Shown here piece by piece: positions 16,449 through 25,957 of a stretch of 64,000 bases of DNA. Source of the stretch: Fundidesulfovibrio putealis DSM 16056. Its GTDB lineage: Bacteria > Desulfobacterota > Desulfovibrionia > Desulfovibrionales > Desulfovibrionaceae. Numbering within the stretch: position 1 is the stretch's first letter; each line of letters starts with the position of its first letter. The translations under genes were made by a program, and so were the position numbers. The notes beneath the pieces were generated by a model. It searched no databases, had not been told where the DNA came from, and saw only the letters and a list, made by a program, of their open reading frames with translations. The DNA is taken from NCBI RefSeq assembly GCF_000429325.1, contig NZ_AUBQ01000005.1, forward strand, positions 1 through 64,000, in the 5' to 3' direction.

Positions 16449-19415
16449 GTGAACTACAAAGTATGGCCATATCGTCCTGGGCTTCCAGCTGGTGTGCTGG
16501 CAGCCACGTTGTTGCTGCTGGGGTTGTTGTGGTCGCAGGCGCCCGCTCTTGCCCAGGTGCAGAGCATCGTGCCAGCGCGCGACTTCATAGGCGAGACCGA
16601 TACACGTCTGGAACTAGCCCGGCTGCTTTCGCGCCAGGAATCAACGCTGGGCCAGGCCGAAATCGAATACCGCCGCGTGCTTGCCGATTCTCCCGGAAAC
16701 TCCAAAGCCCTCTTGGAGCTTGCCGAGATCCTGGTCAGAATGCGTCACTATCAGGATGCCCTCAAGTTGCTGGAACCTCTCACTCTGGGCTCCAACCCTC
16801 GCCCCGAGAGCTTGAGCGTCCTTGGTGATATCAGACTCTACTCGGGAGACATGCCGGGTGCCGCCCAAGCTTACAGCAAGGCGTATTCTCTCAAGCCTTC
16901 ACTGCCAGGCCTCGAACTGAAATTGGTCCAAGCACTCAGCTGGTCCGGAAGACAGCGCGAAGCGTTGACGCTGCTCAGGCGATTGCATGCCACCAAACCC
17001 GATGACTCAGGAATCACTCTTCTATTCGCCCAGGCCCTGACCGCAACAGGTAGCCGACAACAAGCCGCTGGTCTGGTTGCCGCGCTGCTGGAGAAAAATC
17101 CGACAGATGTGGATTTTCTCATGACCGCAGCAGACATTCAGGCGGGGATGGGACACTCCCGGAATGCCAGGAAGTTGTTCGAACAAGCGGAAAAGGTCGA
17201 TTCAACCGGAAAAGCCCGGGCGATCCACGGAGACCGCTCCCTGGCCTGGGGAGATTTCTACAGAGCCGAAGATGTCGTGCGTGCAGAAATCGCCACACGG
17301 GGAAATGTGCGTGAGCTCGTCCTCAAGCTCGCATCCGTGCTCACTGGGGCACAACGCTACGAGGAAGCGACCGCATTGTATGAAAAGCTCCTCTCGACTG
17401 ATTCGAACGACATGATAGCCCTGGCCGGACTGGCAAAGCTACGCCTTCAGGAGAAGAACCCTGCAGCCGCTATAGCACTCATGGGACGCATGGCCCAGAT
17501 AGCCCCAGGCTTTTTGGAGAATCTTCGTTTGGAAGCGCAGGCCAAGGAAGATTTGGGCGACTTGGACGGCGCACTGTCCGCCGCTTCAGCCGCATCCGGG
17601 AGGCCCGGAGCCAAGCCAGAGGACTTCAACCGTCTTGGAGACCTGCTCCAGCGAAAGGGACAAAAGGAACAGGCGGTTGAGGCCTACCGAAGGGCGGCTG
17701 GGATGGAACCGTCAGATTCCTGGGCAGTCTGGAAGGCCTCCGGCGAGCAGGATTCGACGCTCCCGGCTGACGCTTCGGACCTGACCGATTTTGCATCGGC
17801 ACTGAAAAACGATGGCCGCTTCGAAGCAGCCGGACGCTTGTATCGAAAAGCGCTGAAACTCGACCCGGAGTTTTTCCCAGCCCAGATGGGCCTAGCAGAA
17901 CTACTTGCCACAACAGGCTGGCATGGTGAGGCATTGGCCATTCTTGACCAGCTTGCCCAGGATAATCCCGGGACTTTCAAAGTGCTCTTGACTAGGGCCC
18001 GGGTACTCGCCTGGGCACGGCGCTACGACGATTCCCTGGCCGCCTATGACGAACTTCATCGCATGAGACCAGAGAACCCAGTCCCACTGCGAGAAGCGGC
18101 ACGCACGGCCGTATGGGGCAAGAAGCCACTCCAGGCCGCAGCGCTGTATACATCACTGGAGAGCGGCAACTACCCGGAAAGAGTGCGCCAATCGGCCGCT
18201 CTTGAACGTACCGCCAAGATGGATGGTTTTGAACGCCGATTCTCAATGGCCAAAGATGCCAACGATAAGTTGCTGTCGATTGAGCCCGGCAACCAGGAAG
18301 CCCTCTTCGACAGAGCCCAGGCAGCATGCGCCCTTGGACTGTGCGACGAGGAAGAGGTCACCTATCGGCGTCTTCTGGAGGTCGACCCTCAACACACCAT
18401 GGCCGGTAAGGCCTTGGACCGTCTGCGCTGGCGCAATGCCACGTCGGTCAAAGCGAGCTTTTCTGCATGGGACGAGGATGGCAAGTCTGGACGTCTGGCT
18501 CAGATAAAGCGCTATCGTTGGGACATGGAGGTCAATGTCCCCATCGAAGGCCGTTACTACCTCCGTGCGGCCCAGAACCTCTGGCTGGAAGACCCAAAAA
18601 CGCCGAAGGAAGCCCAGCAGGGACAGGGCGGGCAAGGACGAACCCGATTACCGGTTCACCGATTCGACGGGTCCTACCTGGCCGAGGGGCAAACCATCGG
18701 TGCAGGCGGCAAGGTGAACCAATGGCTTTCGGGAGACTTTTCCTTCACCAACAAGCAGTATTTCGACGCAGCGCTTCGTCCCTTGTATTCCGGTTTGGCG
18801 CGCATCGAGGCCAATCTACGCGACGTGGCCAGGCTGGCTGTCTTCTACCAGCGCACGGATGAGATAACCAACGACATGAGCCTCGGCCAAGGAATCCAGA
18901 TCGACAACTGGGGCGCAAGCCTCCTCCTGCAACCCACCCGGCGCGTGGAGTTTTCACTCCTGGGCCGCTACCAGAATTACAGCGACGGCAACCAGGGAAC
19001 ACATTTAAAGGCCGACGCCGGGATCACTCTCACCGAACATCCGCGCGAACTGAAGCTCACTGCCACAGGCGAGTACCGCGACACTCGTGAGCTCAGCAAG
19101 TTCGTCTATGTGGAGGGGGATCTGATCACCATCGTCCATCCCTACTGGACTCCGCAAAGATATTTCTCAGGGGCAATGACACTTGGATGGCGCCATGATT
19201 TGGGCAAGGACTATTTCTGTGGTGCCAGACAGCACTTTTACGGTGTGCAGTTCTCAGGCGGGACAGACACCGACCGCAACCCCTTCTGGCGGCTTGAAGC
19301 TGAATATGTGAATGATTTCTCTGACCGATGGTCTGTGACCCTCAAAGGATTGGTACACCGTTCCCAGCAATGGGACGCCCTCGGGGCGTGGACCGGTCTG
19401 ACCTACAGGTTTTAG
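16449..19415 (+). CDS. TPR/beta-barrel outer-membrane polysaccharide exporter
   Basis: A 988-residue protein beginning at GTG 16449. It has a signal peptide (about 1-36), a long array of TPR repeats (about 40-650), then about 330 residues of alternating-strand sequence typical of an outer-membrane beta barrel, ending in LTYRF with a terminal Phe as expected for BAM substrates. This is the plan of BcsC, PgaA and PelB, which form the periplasmic TPR stalk and outer-membrane pore for secreted polysaccharides. The BcsA-like synthase follows 8 bases after its stop. The family-level role is well supported by architecture; the specific homologue was not recognised. Confidence 0.85.
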   Translation: MNYKVWPYRPGLPAGVLAATLLLLGLLWSQAPALAQVQSIVPARDFIGETDTRLELARLLSRQESTLGQAEIEYRRVLADSPGNSKALLELAEILVRMRHYQDALKLLEPLTLGSNPRPESLSVLGDIRLYSGDMPGAAQAYSKAYSLKPSLPGLELKLVQALSWSGRQREALTLLRRLHATKPDDSGITLLFAQALTATGSRQQAAGLVAALLEKNPTDVDFLMTAADIQAGMGHSRNARKLFEQAEKVDSTGKARAIHGDRSLAWGDFYRAEDVVRAEIATRGNVRELVLKLASVLTGAQRYEEATALYEKLLSTDSNDMIALAGLAKLRLQEKNPAAAIALMGRMAQIAPGFLENLRLEAQAKEDLGDLDGALSAASAASGRPGAKPEDFNRLGDLLQRKGQKEQAVEAYRRAAGMEPSDSWAVWKASGEQDSTLPADASDLTDFASALKNDGRFEAAGRLYRKALKLDPEFFPAQMGLAELLATTGWHGEALAILDQLAQDNPGTFKVLLTRARVLAWARRYDDSLAAYDELHRMRPENPVPLREAARTAVWGKKPLQAAALYTSLESGNYPERVRQSAALERTAKMDGFERRFSMAKDANDKLLSIEPGNQEALFDRAQAACALGLCDEEEVTYRRLLEVDPQHTMAGKALDRLRWRNATSVKASFSAWDEDGKSGRLAQIKRYRWDMEVNVPIEGRYYLRAAQNLWLEDPKTPKEAQQGQGGQGRTRLPVHRFDGSYLAEGQTIGAGGKVNQWLSGDFSFTNKQYFDAALRPLYSGLARIEANLRDVARLAVFYQRTDEITNDMSLGQGIQIDNWGASLLLQPTRRVEFSLLGRYQNYSDGNQGTHLKADAGITLTEHPRELKLTATGEYRDTRELSKFVYVEGDLITIVHPYWTPQRYFSGAMTLGWRHDLGKDYFCGARQHFYGVQFSGGTDTDRNPFWRLEAEYVNDFSDRWSVTLKGLVHRSQQWDALGAWTGLTYRF

Positions 19416-19423
19416 GGGATAAC

Positions 19424-21061
19424 GTGTCGAAGAAGTCGGCAAATCTCGGCCCAGTTGTGAGCATGGCGTTATTGGCGAGCATGATCGCCACGATCCTCTA
19501 TCTCATGGTGCGCACAGCGCTCCTCTTGGAGGCTGACTATCTATGGTACGAGAAATCTCTGGCCACTATATTGCTGCTTGCCGAAACATTCACCATGACC
19601 CATGCTTTCGGCTACTTTTTGAACCTGTACCATGTGATTTCCAAGCCCTCCGGACCCAAGTATTCCCCTGACGACATCCCCCCCCTGAACGATTATCCTC
19701 CTGTAGCCATCATCGTGTCCTCCTTCAAGGAACCCCTTCATATTATTGAGGACACCCTCACCTGTTTTTATAACCTGACCTACCCGAACAAACGCATCTA
19801 CTTTCTCGACGACACCCGCTACGACCGACCCGGACAGGATCCTGCCGCCATGGCCGCCTACCGCAAAGACGTGGAGGCGCTGTGCGAACGAATCGGGGTC
19901 AACATGTTCCGACGGGCATGGCGGGGGGCAAAGGCGGGCATGATCAACGACTTTCTGGCGTTCCTCAAAGGAGAAGAAAGAGAAGGTTTTACCTTCTTCG
20001 GCTTCGAAGACGCACCCAAGCACCGCGATGAAAAGTACATCATCATTTTCGACGCGGACCAGAACCCTTTCCCGGATTTCGTCGAACCCCTCGTCGCCTT
20101 CATGGAAGCCAATCCCAAACTGGCGTTCATCCAGACTCCCCAATACTACACCAATTTCGAAACCAACCGGGTAGCCAGGGCGGCCGGCCTCCAGCAAGCC
20201 GTATTCTATGAATACATTTGCGAGGGCAAAAGTATGCAGGACGCCATGTTCTGCTGCGGAACCAACGTTATCTTTCGCCGCGAGGCTCTTACATCCGTCG
20301 GCGGCTTCGAGGAGAGTTCCGTCACCGAAGACTTCGCCACCTCCCTCAAGTTCCATCTCGGGGGCTGGTCATCGGCCTACCTCAACAAAATCTGCGCCTT
20401 TGGCATGGGGCCTGAGGATCTGGGCGCCTATTTCAAGCAGCAATTCCGATGGGCACATGGCACGGTCGGCCTGTTCCGGGAGATTCTCTCGGCGTTCTTC
20501 AAGAACCCGCGCAGACTCCCCGCAGCAAAGTGGTGGGAGTACTTTCTTTCGGGAACGCATTACTTTGTGGGCTGGGTGCTTTTCACCATGATCCTCTGCC
20601 CGGTTCTGTATCTGTTTTTGGAGGTGCCAAGCTACTTTGCACGGCCCGAAATATACTTTCTTTTTTTCTTCCCCTATATCTTGCTTACCTTGTCCCTGTT
20701 TATCTTCACCCTCACTCAGCGAAGATACGGGCTATGGGAGATGGGAATAGGCATCGTTCTCCAGGCCGTGGCCTTTCCGGTGTACATGCAGGCATCGCTG
20801 CTCGGCATCCTCGGCGTAAAGCGTAGCTTCGGTGTGACGCCAAAAGGAGGAAGCTTCTCGCTGCCGCTGCACGCGTTGTGGCCCCAGGTGCTCACATGCA
20901 TGGCCGCAGCCGGGGCAGTGGCATACGGGCTCAACCGCGCGTATTATGAACGTGAGCCCATGTACGCCATCCTGGTCAACTGCATGTGGTGTCTGTACCA
21001 TTTGGCCATCCTCTCCTCCATCCTCTACTTCAACCATCCCGAGGAACGCAGACATGTCTGA
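19424..21061 (+). CDS. BcsA-like GT2 polysaccharide synthase without PilZ domain
   Basis: A 545-residue inner-membrane processive glycosyltransferase. The start is GTG 19424 (AGGGGAT upstream); longer frames would run into the previous gene. TM segments are at about 11-30 and 45-70 at the N-terminus and in 375-530 at the C-terminus. Active-site motifs: Asp in YFLDD (129-130), DAD (210-212), TED (301-303) and QQFRW (339-343). FGVTPK (469-474) matches the FxVTxK gating loop of cellulose synthase. BcsA has a C-terminal PilZ domain after its last TM helices; this protein ends at the last helix and lacks it. No bcsB is adjacent. The polymer is probably beta-1,4-linked; the sugar is unknown. Confidence 0.88.
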   Translation: MSKKSANLGPVVSMALLASMIATILYLMVRTALLLEADYLWYEKSLATILLLAETFTMTHAFGYFLNLYHVISKPSGPKYSPDDIPPLNDYPPVAIIVSSFKEPLHIIEDTLTCFYNLTYPNKRIYFLDDTRYDRPGQDPAAMAAYRKDVEALCERIGVNMFRRAWRGAKAGMINDFLAFLKGEEREGFTFFGFEDAPKHRDEKYIIIFDADQNPFPDFVEPLVAFMEANPKLAFIQTPQYYTNFETNRVARAAGLQQAVFYEYICEGKSMQDAMFCCGTNVIFRREALTSVGGFEESSVTEDFATSLKFHLGGWSSAYLNKICAFGMGPEDLGAYFKQQFRWAHGTVGLFREILSAFFKNPRRLPAAKWWEYFLSGTHYFVGWVLFTMILCPVLYLFLEVPSYFARPEIYFLFFFPYILLTLSLFIFTLTQRRYGLWEMGIGIVLQAVAFPVYMQASLLGILGVKRSFGVTPKGGSFSLPLHALWPQVLTCMAAAGAVAYGLNRAYYEREPMYAILVNCMWCLYHLAILSSILYFNHPEERRHV

Positions 21062-22103
21062 CCTCTGGGCCAGGGTTGTGTGCGCGGTGGCCATTCTGGC
21101 GAGTTCCTTTCCGCTCCTGGCCGAGCCACCCGCAGCATACGCTGCCGGAAAGCCGACTTTCGGTTTTGTCCTGGACGGCTACCCCATCGATGAGACAAGG
21201 CTGACAGCCCTGCGCGAACTGACAGGCGTACCCCCCCGCATGGTGACCTTTTTCCTTCAGTGGCCGCAAAATCCGGGCGAATCGCAATTTCCGACAGAAA
21301 CGCTCACTGCTATCAGCAAGGTCGGTGCCGTGCCATGCCTAACCTGGGAGCCCATGTTTATCCAGGAGGGCAAGGAGGTTGCCATCGACGCCCGGGACAT
21401 CCTGTCAGGACGCTACGACGTTTTCATCGACCGCTTCGCCAAAGACGCGAAGAAATACAAGAAAGAGTTCATCATACGCTTTGCTCACGAGATGAACCTT
21501 GAACGATACCATTGGGGCGGGCCGAAGGAAGCTTTCGGACCCGAGAGCCCCATGCGTTATCGCGAGATGTTCCGGCATGTGGTGAAACGGTTCAGGGCGG
21601 CAGGGGCATCAAACGTATTTTTCGCCTTCTGCCCCAATGCGGAGTCACTGCCCCATCCCAAGCGGGACAGCGCCAGTTGGAATGAAGCCAGTGCCTACTA
21701 TCCCGGGGACGATGTGGTCGATGTTGTCGGCATGGACGGCTATAATTGGGGCACAACCCAGACCAGGGAAAAGCACGGTTGGGACAGTTCGTTCAGGAGT
21801 TTCTCGGACATCTTCGGGCCAATCCGTCTTGAATTAACCTCGTTCGCTCCCGGCAAATCAATTATGGTTTTCGAGATGGCTTCCGCCGACCTTGGAGGCG
21901 ACAAGACCGCCTGGATACGGTCCGCCCTGGAAACTGCCGCATCCTGGAATCTGGTTGCGATCAATTGGTTCGAGGCGGACAAGGAAGTGGATTGGCGGCT
22001 TATGACGGGGACGGGGCCATCGGTCTCCTCATTGGTGAGGGAAAAGACAGATCTGGGACCGGCAAACGTCCTCGCGGCGATGAAACTCTCAAGGGTAAAA
22101 TAA
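21054..22103 (+). CDS. Exported GH26-like glycoside hydrolase
   Basis: A 349-residue secreted enzyme starting at ATG 21054, overlapping the synthase stop by 8 bases. The signal peptide covers about residues 1-31. The TIM-barrel motifs IIRFAHEMNLERYHWGG (acid/base Glu146) and MVFEMASADLGG (candidate nucleophile Glu274) match the GH26 pattern of beta-mannanases and related beta-glycanases. A periplasmic hydrolase beside a synthase is standard (BcsZ for cellulose, PelA, AlgL), trimming or clearing polymer. If GH26 specificity holds, the product may be a mannan or mixed-linkage glucan. Family call is by motif only. Confidence 0.8.
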   Translation: MSDLWARVVCAVAILASSFPLLAEPPAAYAAGKPTFGFVLDGYPIDETRLTALRELTGVPPRMVTFFLQWPQNPGESQFPTETLTAISKVGAVPCLTWEPMFIQEGKEVAIDARDILSGRYDVFIDRFAKDAKKYKKEFIIRFAHEMNLERYHWGGPKEAFGPESPMRYREMFRHVVKRFRAAGASNVFFAFCPNAESLPHPKRDSASWNEASAYYPGDDVVDVVGMDGYNWGTTQTREKHGWDSSFRSFSDIFGPIRLELTSFAPGKSIMVFEMASADLGGDKTAWIRSALETAASWNLVAINWFEADKEVDWRLMTGTGPSVSSLVREKTDLGPANVLAAMKLSRVK

Positions 22104-22175
22104 ACCGACGTCCTACGAAATGAGGCCCAGGCGTTTACGGGCAAAACAAGTTGAGCAACAAGCAGGCATGTATTC

Positions 22176-22526
22176 ATGGAAATAAGAGAAACGCTCATAG
22201 ATGGAGTCATTGTGGTGGAGGTGGTCGGTCAGCGCCTTGACGCTGCAACCGCTCCGGTTTTCAAGAACAAGATGATCGACCTGATTAACCAAGGGAACCT
22301 CCGGTTTCTCGTTGACTTTTCGCGCTTGGATTTCATGGACAGCAGCGGTCTTGGCTCGCTTATCTCCTGCGTGAAGTCGTTGGGAGACAAGGGGGACCTT
22401 GTGCTTTTCGGTCTCCGTGAAAGCGTACGGAAAATTTTTGCTGTTACTCGCTTGGACCGAGGAGTCTTCCGGATTTTCGAGAGCAAGTACGATGCGCTAC
22501 GATCACTCGGCGGGGACAAGGCATGA
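22176..22526 (+). CDS. STAS anti-sigma-factor antagonist (RsbV/SpoIIAA-like)
   Basis: A 116-residue single STAS domain. The motif FSRLDFMDSSGLGSLIS contains the conserved Ser (S56/S57) that a partner kinase phosphorylates. In partner switching, the unphosphorylated STAS protein sequesters the RsbW-like kinase and frees its target. The next gene (ATGA overlap) encodes exactly such a kinase, and a PAS-SpoIIE phosphatase lies convergent downstream, so the three form a complete switch. It follows the polysaccharide operon by 72 bases and may be cotranscribed with it. Confidence 0.9.
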   Translation: MEIRETLIDGVIVVEVVGQRLDAATAPVFKNKMIDLINQGNLRFLVDFSRLDFMDSSGLGSLISCVKSLGDKGDLVLFGLRESVRKIFAVTRLDRGVFRIFESKYDALRSLGGDKA

Positions 22527-22966
22527 CTCCGGCCACAGCCAGAATCGTGTCCATCACCATCCCGGCAAGCCTGAAGCACGTCGCACTTGTTGGTCTTTCC
22601 GTGCGTGCCATAAGCGGGTTCGAGCTGTTCATTCAAGATGACGCAGTATTGATCGAACTGGCAGTGTGTGAAGCGCTCAACAACGCTATCATCCATTCTC
22701 TCAACGAACTCGAAGGGGAATCCATCGATCTCGGAATTGTCGTGTGGCCTGACCGGATCGCGTTCACCATGCGCTACAGGGGGCCTCGCATCGAGGATGG
22801 ACTGGACGGTGATCAGAAGCGCAACAGGGAACCCCTGGCTACCAGCGGGCGCGGGATGAGCATCATACAAGACGTCATGGATAGAGTTCAGTATGAGAGA
22901 CAGGGTGAGTACAATGTGATCTCTATGGAAAAAACAACTGCCAACGCTTGCCCGAACATCCCATGA
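22523..22966 (+). CDS. RsbW-like anti-sigma / serine kinase
   Basis: A 147-residue GHKL ATPase. The N-box VCEALNNAIIHSLNE and the glycine box SGRGMSIIQDVMDRV are typical of RsbW/SpoIIAB-type kinases. It would phosphorylate the STAS protein encoded immediately upstream. Its other partner is not obvious: no sigma factor gene is adjacent, so the target may be a sigma factor elsewhere, the PilZ protein, or the synthase. Its stop overlaps the PilZ gene start (ATGA at 22963). Confidence 0.88.
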   Translation: MTPATARIVSITIPASLKHVALVGLSVRAISGFELFIQDDAVLIELAVCEALNNAIIHSLNELEGESIDLGIVVWPDRIAFTMRYRGPRIEDGLDGDQKRNREPLATSGRGMSIIQDVMDRVQYERQGEYNVISMEKTTANACPNIP

Positions 22967-23769
22967 GTGACTTCCAGTCGCGGCGGGAAACCCGTCTTCC
23001 CATTGAATCCATAGTCCTCCCCTTTCTAGGCTCAAGGGGGGCGGATTACCAGCCTTTCGACTACATCGTCCAGGATGTGAGTCCGGGAGGGGTGAAGATC
23101 GTTATTCCCAGTTGGGTCCTCGGTCGCGAACGGATTCACCAGGGGGAGAGAATCAACCTTCACGTTCCATTCGAGATTGGAGGAAAAGTCCTCTATTCAG
23201 GTACTGCCGCCTGGCAAAGATTGGACTTGGACGGGCAGGGGCAGATTGTCGGCGTTGCCATGGACCAGGGCAGACCACTCAGCTATCCGGTGTTCTTCTC
23301 GGTAAGTTCCCGTCAACTTGCCATCGATTTTTCTTCTTTCGAGTCGAAGGGGTCGCTTCTGGCCAAGCTCGCCAAAGATCTGTATTTGCTCAAACAAGGA
23401 TGTCTCATCTACCTCAAGCATCTGTCAGCTTTCTTTTCCCGTATTTCGGACCTGTCATACGAGGAGTACGGTCAGTTTCGGGAATTCGTCTTTGAAGACA
23501 TCATCGCAAGAACGAAAAAGAACGCCGACTACCTCACGATGTTTCACGAGCGGATGGCCAAGTCCAATGGTTCATTGGAGGAAACTTGCGCTGTCGTGGA
23601 TCTTGCGGAATTGCGCCAGGCTGTAGAGCCAGAAATGTATATCGAGCTATTCAAAAGCGTGTACACAGACAGCTTTGCCATGCAGTATCTATACGCCATT
23701 AAGGAGCTTGAGAATAAGCTGTACATGGGTTACAATACGCTCGTGCTGGTGTACTGTAGCACGCTGTAA
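22963..23769 (+). CDS. PilZ-domain protein (predicted c-di-GMP receptor)
   Basis: A 268-residue protein. ATG 22963 overlaps the kinase stop and is preferred over the upstream TTG 22948. The N-terminus carries both halves of the PilZ c-di-GMP signature: RRETR (residues 7-11, RxxxR) and VQDVSPGGVKI (DxSxxG). After about residue 110 comes an unrecognised helical half (YLLKQGCLIYLKHLSAFFSR, then EEYGQFREFVFEDI). As the nearby synthase lacks its own PilZ domain, this protein is a good candidate for a trans-acting c-di-GMP input. It is translationally coupled to the switch genes. Confidence 0.82.
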   Translation: MSDFQSRRETRLPIESIVLPFLGSRGADYQPFDYIVQDVSPGGVKIVIPSWVLGRERIHQGERINLHVPFEIGGKVLYSGTAAWQRLDLDGQGQIVGVAMDQGRPLSYPVFFSVSSRQLAIDFSSFESKGSLLAKLAKDLYLLKQGCLIYLKHLSAFFSRISDLSYEEYGQFREFVFEDIIARTKKNADYLTMFHERMAKSNGSLEETCAVVDLAELRQAVEPEMYIELFKSVYTDSFAMQYLYAIKELENKLYMGYNTLVLVYCSTL

Positions 23770-25779
23770 CTACTTGCCGTCCAGCACCTTTAGGCACAGA
23801 AGAGACACGTCATCCGCGTAAGCGTTGTTTCGTCCATGCGCGGTCATTGAGTTGCTCACCTCCCGAACGAGGTCTTCCGCTGTCCCACCACAGGCGCGCT
23901 TCATACTTTCCTGCAGCCGTTTATCTCCGAACTGTTCACCTTCCGGATTCATATGCTCAAAGCATCCATCTGTGTAGAGAAGAAGACAGTCCCCCGGAGT
24001 GAGGGCGCCATGCCCCAGGGTAAAGTCGCCCTCTCCATTAATGCCGATGATACCCCCGCCTTCATCTAGCAAGGTCAAGCTGCCATCATTCTTCATGCAC
24101 AAGGGCGGAGGGTGGCCTGCGTTGCAGTATTCGAACTCGCCTGTATTGGTGTCAAATACGAGATAGAACATGGTGAGGAATTTCTCGAATCGCTCGAAGT
24201 AGCCTTCATGATTGAGAACCCTCATTACCTCATTAGGGGAGATGATCTCGATGTCGGCCTCTCCGGGAGCGGGGCGCGAAAGGATGCCCACTGTGGGGAG
24301 CATCGCCTGATGAACCAAAACGCTGACGAGAGACGATGGAACGCCATGGCCACTGACATCCATGATGTAGACGCCAAGGTGGCTGCCATCGAGTTCTACG
24401 ATATTGAAGATGTCCCCACCGAGGGTCGCGCTAGGCTCAAACCGCCAGGCCAGATCAAGTCTGCGTTCCCAAGGGAGCGAGATGGGCAGGAGCGCGCGCT
24501 GTATCCCGGCGGCAGCTGCCATATCCGCGTCCAGATGTCGTTGTTTTTCCGCCAGGAGAGCGTTGGCTGCCAACAGGTCCTCCCGCGCCTTCACCCTGTC
24601 GGTAATGTCCCGAAGAATTCCGGTGAACATCCGTACCTCGCCAAGACGCATCTCGCTTACAGCGAGTTCCAAGGGGATCGTAGAGCCGTCCTTTCGAAGG
24701 CCTAGCACTTCCCGCCCGCCCATCCCGATTATCCTTGGCGTCCCAGTGTTAAGGTAATCCATCAGGAATTTTGGATGGTTGCTGCGGTATGGCTCTGGCA
24801 TGAGCAGGTTTACATTTTGCCCAAGGAGTTCCTCCTGCTCATAGCCGAAGATGCTGAGTGCCGCGCGGTTGAGGGATTCTATGGTTCCGTCGGCCTCGAT
24901 GGTGATGATGCCATCCACGGCGGTGTTTACCACCGCGTGCAATTTCGCTTCGCTGTATTGAAGTTGCTGCTCGGCCTGAAGCCTCTTGGTGATGACCTCC
25001 GTCATCATAAGTATGCCACCCACCAGGCCAGGAGCCTCGTACCATGGCAAGATTTCCCATCGGAGAAACTCTATTGAACCATCTTGGCGCAGGAATATGT
25101 CTCGCTCGTTCTGTAGGGTTTCACCCTGGAGACAGCGTCGATGAAGAGCCATCCATTCCTTCGGAATGTCTGGGAACACCTCATAATGGGTCTTGCCGAT
25201 GATGTCCTGGCCTTCAAGGCTATAATCCTTAAGCCACCTTTGGCTGACAAGAAGGTAGCGCATGTTGCGGTCGAGCATGGCCACTGCGGCCGGAGTATGC
25301 TCGACGAACAGGCGGAGTTTGGCCTCACTTTGGCGCAAGGAGTTCTCCGCGCTTTTGCGATCAGAGATGTCGACAGCAATCCCCAAAAAACCTGTGAAAT
25401 TGCCCTGCCCATTCGGTATGCCCGTGACCGTGAGGAGGACCGGGACGTGCGTACCGTCCTTGCGAACATAGGTCCATTCGCGGGCCTCATAGCTGCCTTG
25501 CCTGGCCATCTCCACAAATACATCGAAGCCCTCAATCCGTCGTCCGAAACGCTTTGAGAGGTATCGGCCATGTGCAATGACTTCGGATTTCAAGTGAAAT
25601 GCGTTAGGAGTTTTAAGCCCGACCATCTCCTCGGAGCGGAAATTGAGAATGTTTTCAGCTCCAACATTGAAGAGGGTGATTATTCCGGTTTGATCCGTGG
25701 CAATTATGGATACGTGAGTGGCAGCACTGATGACACTGAACAGATGGTCGGAGAGGCTGGTTTCCAGAGGGAATTGCAT
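23770..25779 (-). CDS. PAS-regulated SpoIIE-type PP2C phosphatase
   Basis: A 669-residue protein with three PAS domains (about 15-140, 145-270 and 270-400), a coiled-coil linker (LLAANALLAEKQRHLDADMAAA) and a C-terminal SpoIIE/PP2C domain (about 420-665). The metal-binding features WRFEPSATLGGDIFN and YIMDVSGHGVPSSL are present, as is LYTDGCFEH. No TM segments, so it senses cytoplasmic signals, possibly redox or small ligands. It is convergent with the PilZ gene, with adjoining 3' ends. Its expected substrate is the phosphorylated STAS protein at 22176-22526. RBS AAGGG lies upstream of the start. Confidence 0.9.
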   Translation of the reverse strand: MQFPLETSLSDHLFSVISAATHVSIIATDQTGIITLFNVGAENILNFRSEEMVGLKTPNAFHLKSEVIAHGRYLSKRFGRRIEGFDVFVEMARQGSYEAREWTYVRKDGTHVPVLLTVTGIPNGQGNFTGFLGIAVDISDRKSAENSLRQSEAKLRLFVEHTPAAVAMLDRNMRYLLVSQRWLKDYSLEGQDIIGKTHYEVFPDIPKEWMALHRRCLQGETLQNERDIFLRQDGSIEFLRWEILPWYEAPGLVGGILMMTEVITKRLQAEQQLQYSEAKLHAVVNTAVDGIITIEADGTIESLNRAALSIFGYEQEELLGQNVNLLMPEPYRSNHPKFLMDYLNTGTPRIIGMGGREVLGLRKDGSTIPLELAVSEMRLGEVRMFTGILRDITDRVKAREDLLAANALLAEKQRHLDADMAAAAGIQRALLPISLPWERRLDLAWRFEPSATLGGDIFNIVELDGSHLGVYIMDVSGHGVPSSLVSVLVHQAMLPTVGILSRPAPGEADIEIISPNEVMRVLNHEGYFERFEKFLTMFYLVFDTNTGEFEYCNAGHPPPLCMKNDGSLTLLDEGGGIIGINGEGDFTLGHGALTPGDCLLLYTDGCFEHMNPEGEQFGDKRLQESMKRACGGTAEDLVREVSNSMTAHGRNNAYADDVSLLCLKVLDGK

Positions 25780-25957
25780 CGTTTGCCCTTAAGTTCGGCA
25801 CAATTTCACGATAACCGTCGGGGCTTTACTATCAGATACGAGGGTGGAAAGAAAACCGCTTTTTGAATTGCTTTCGGGACAGGACAGACACAGACTGCTC
25901 AATGACGAGATACGATCCCGAATCAGCTCCAACGTCGTGGTGACCAAGAAATTCTCC

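Noticed and set aside
16449-19415. Naming the exporter bcsC or pgaA
   Set aside because: Architecture fits both and also PelB; no specific signature separates them and no bcsB or pga genes are present.
22948-22962. TTG start for the PilZ protein
   Set aside because: ATG 22963 overlaps the upstream stop as ATGA, the typical coupling, and gives RRETR close to the start as usual for PilZ proteins.
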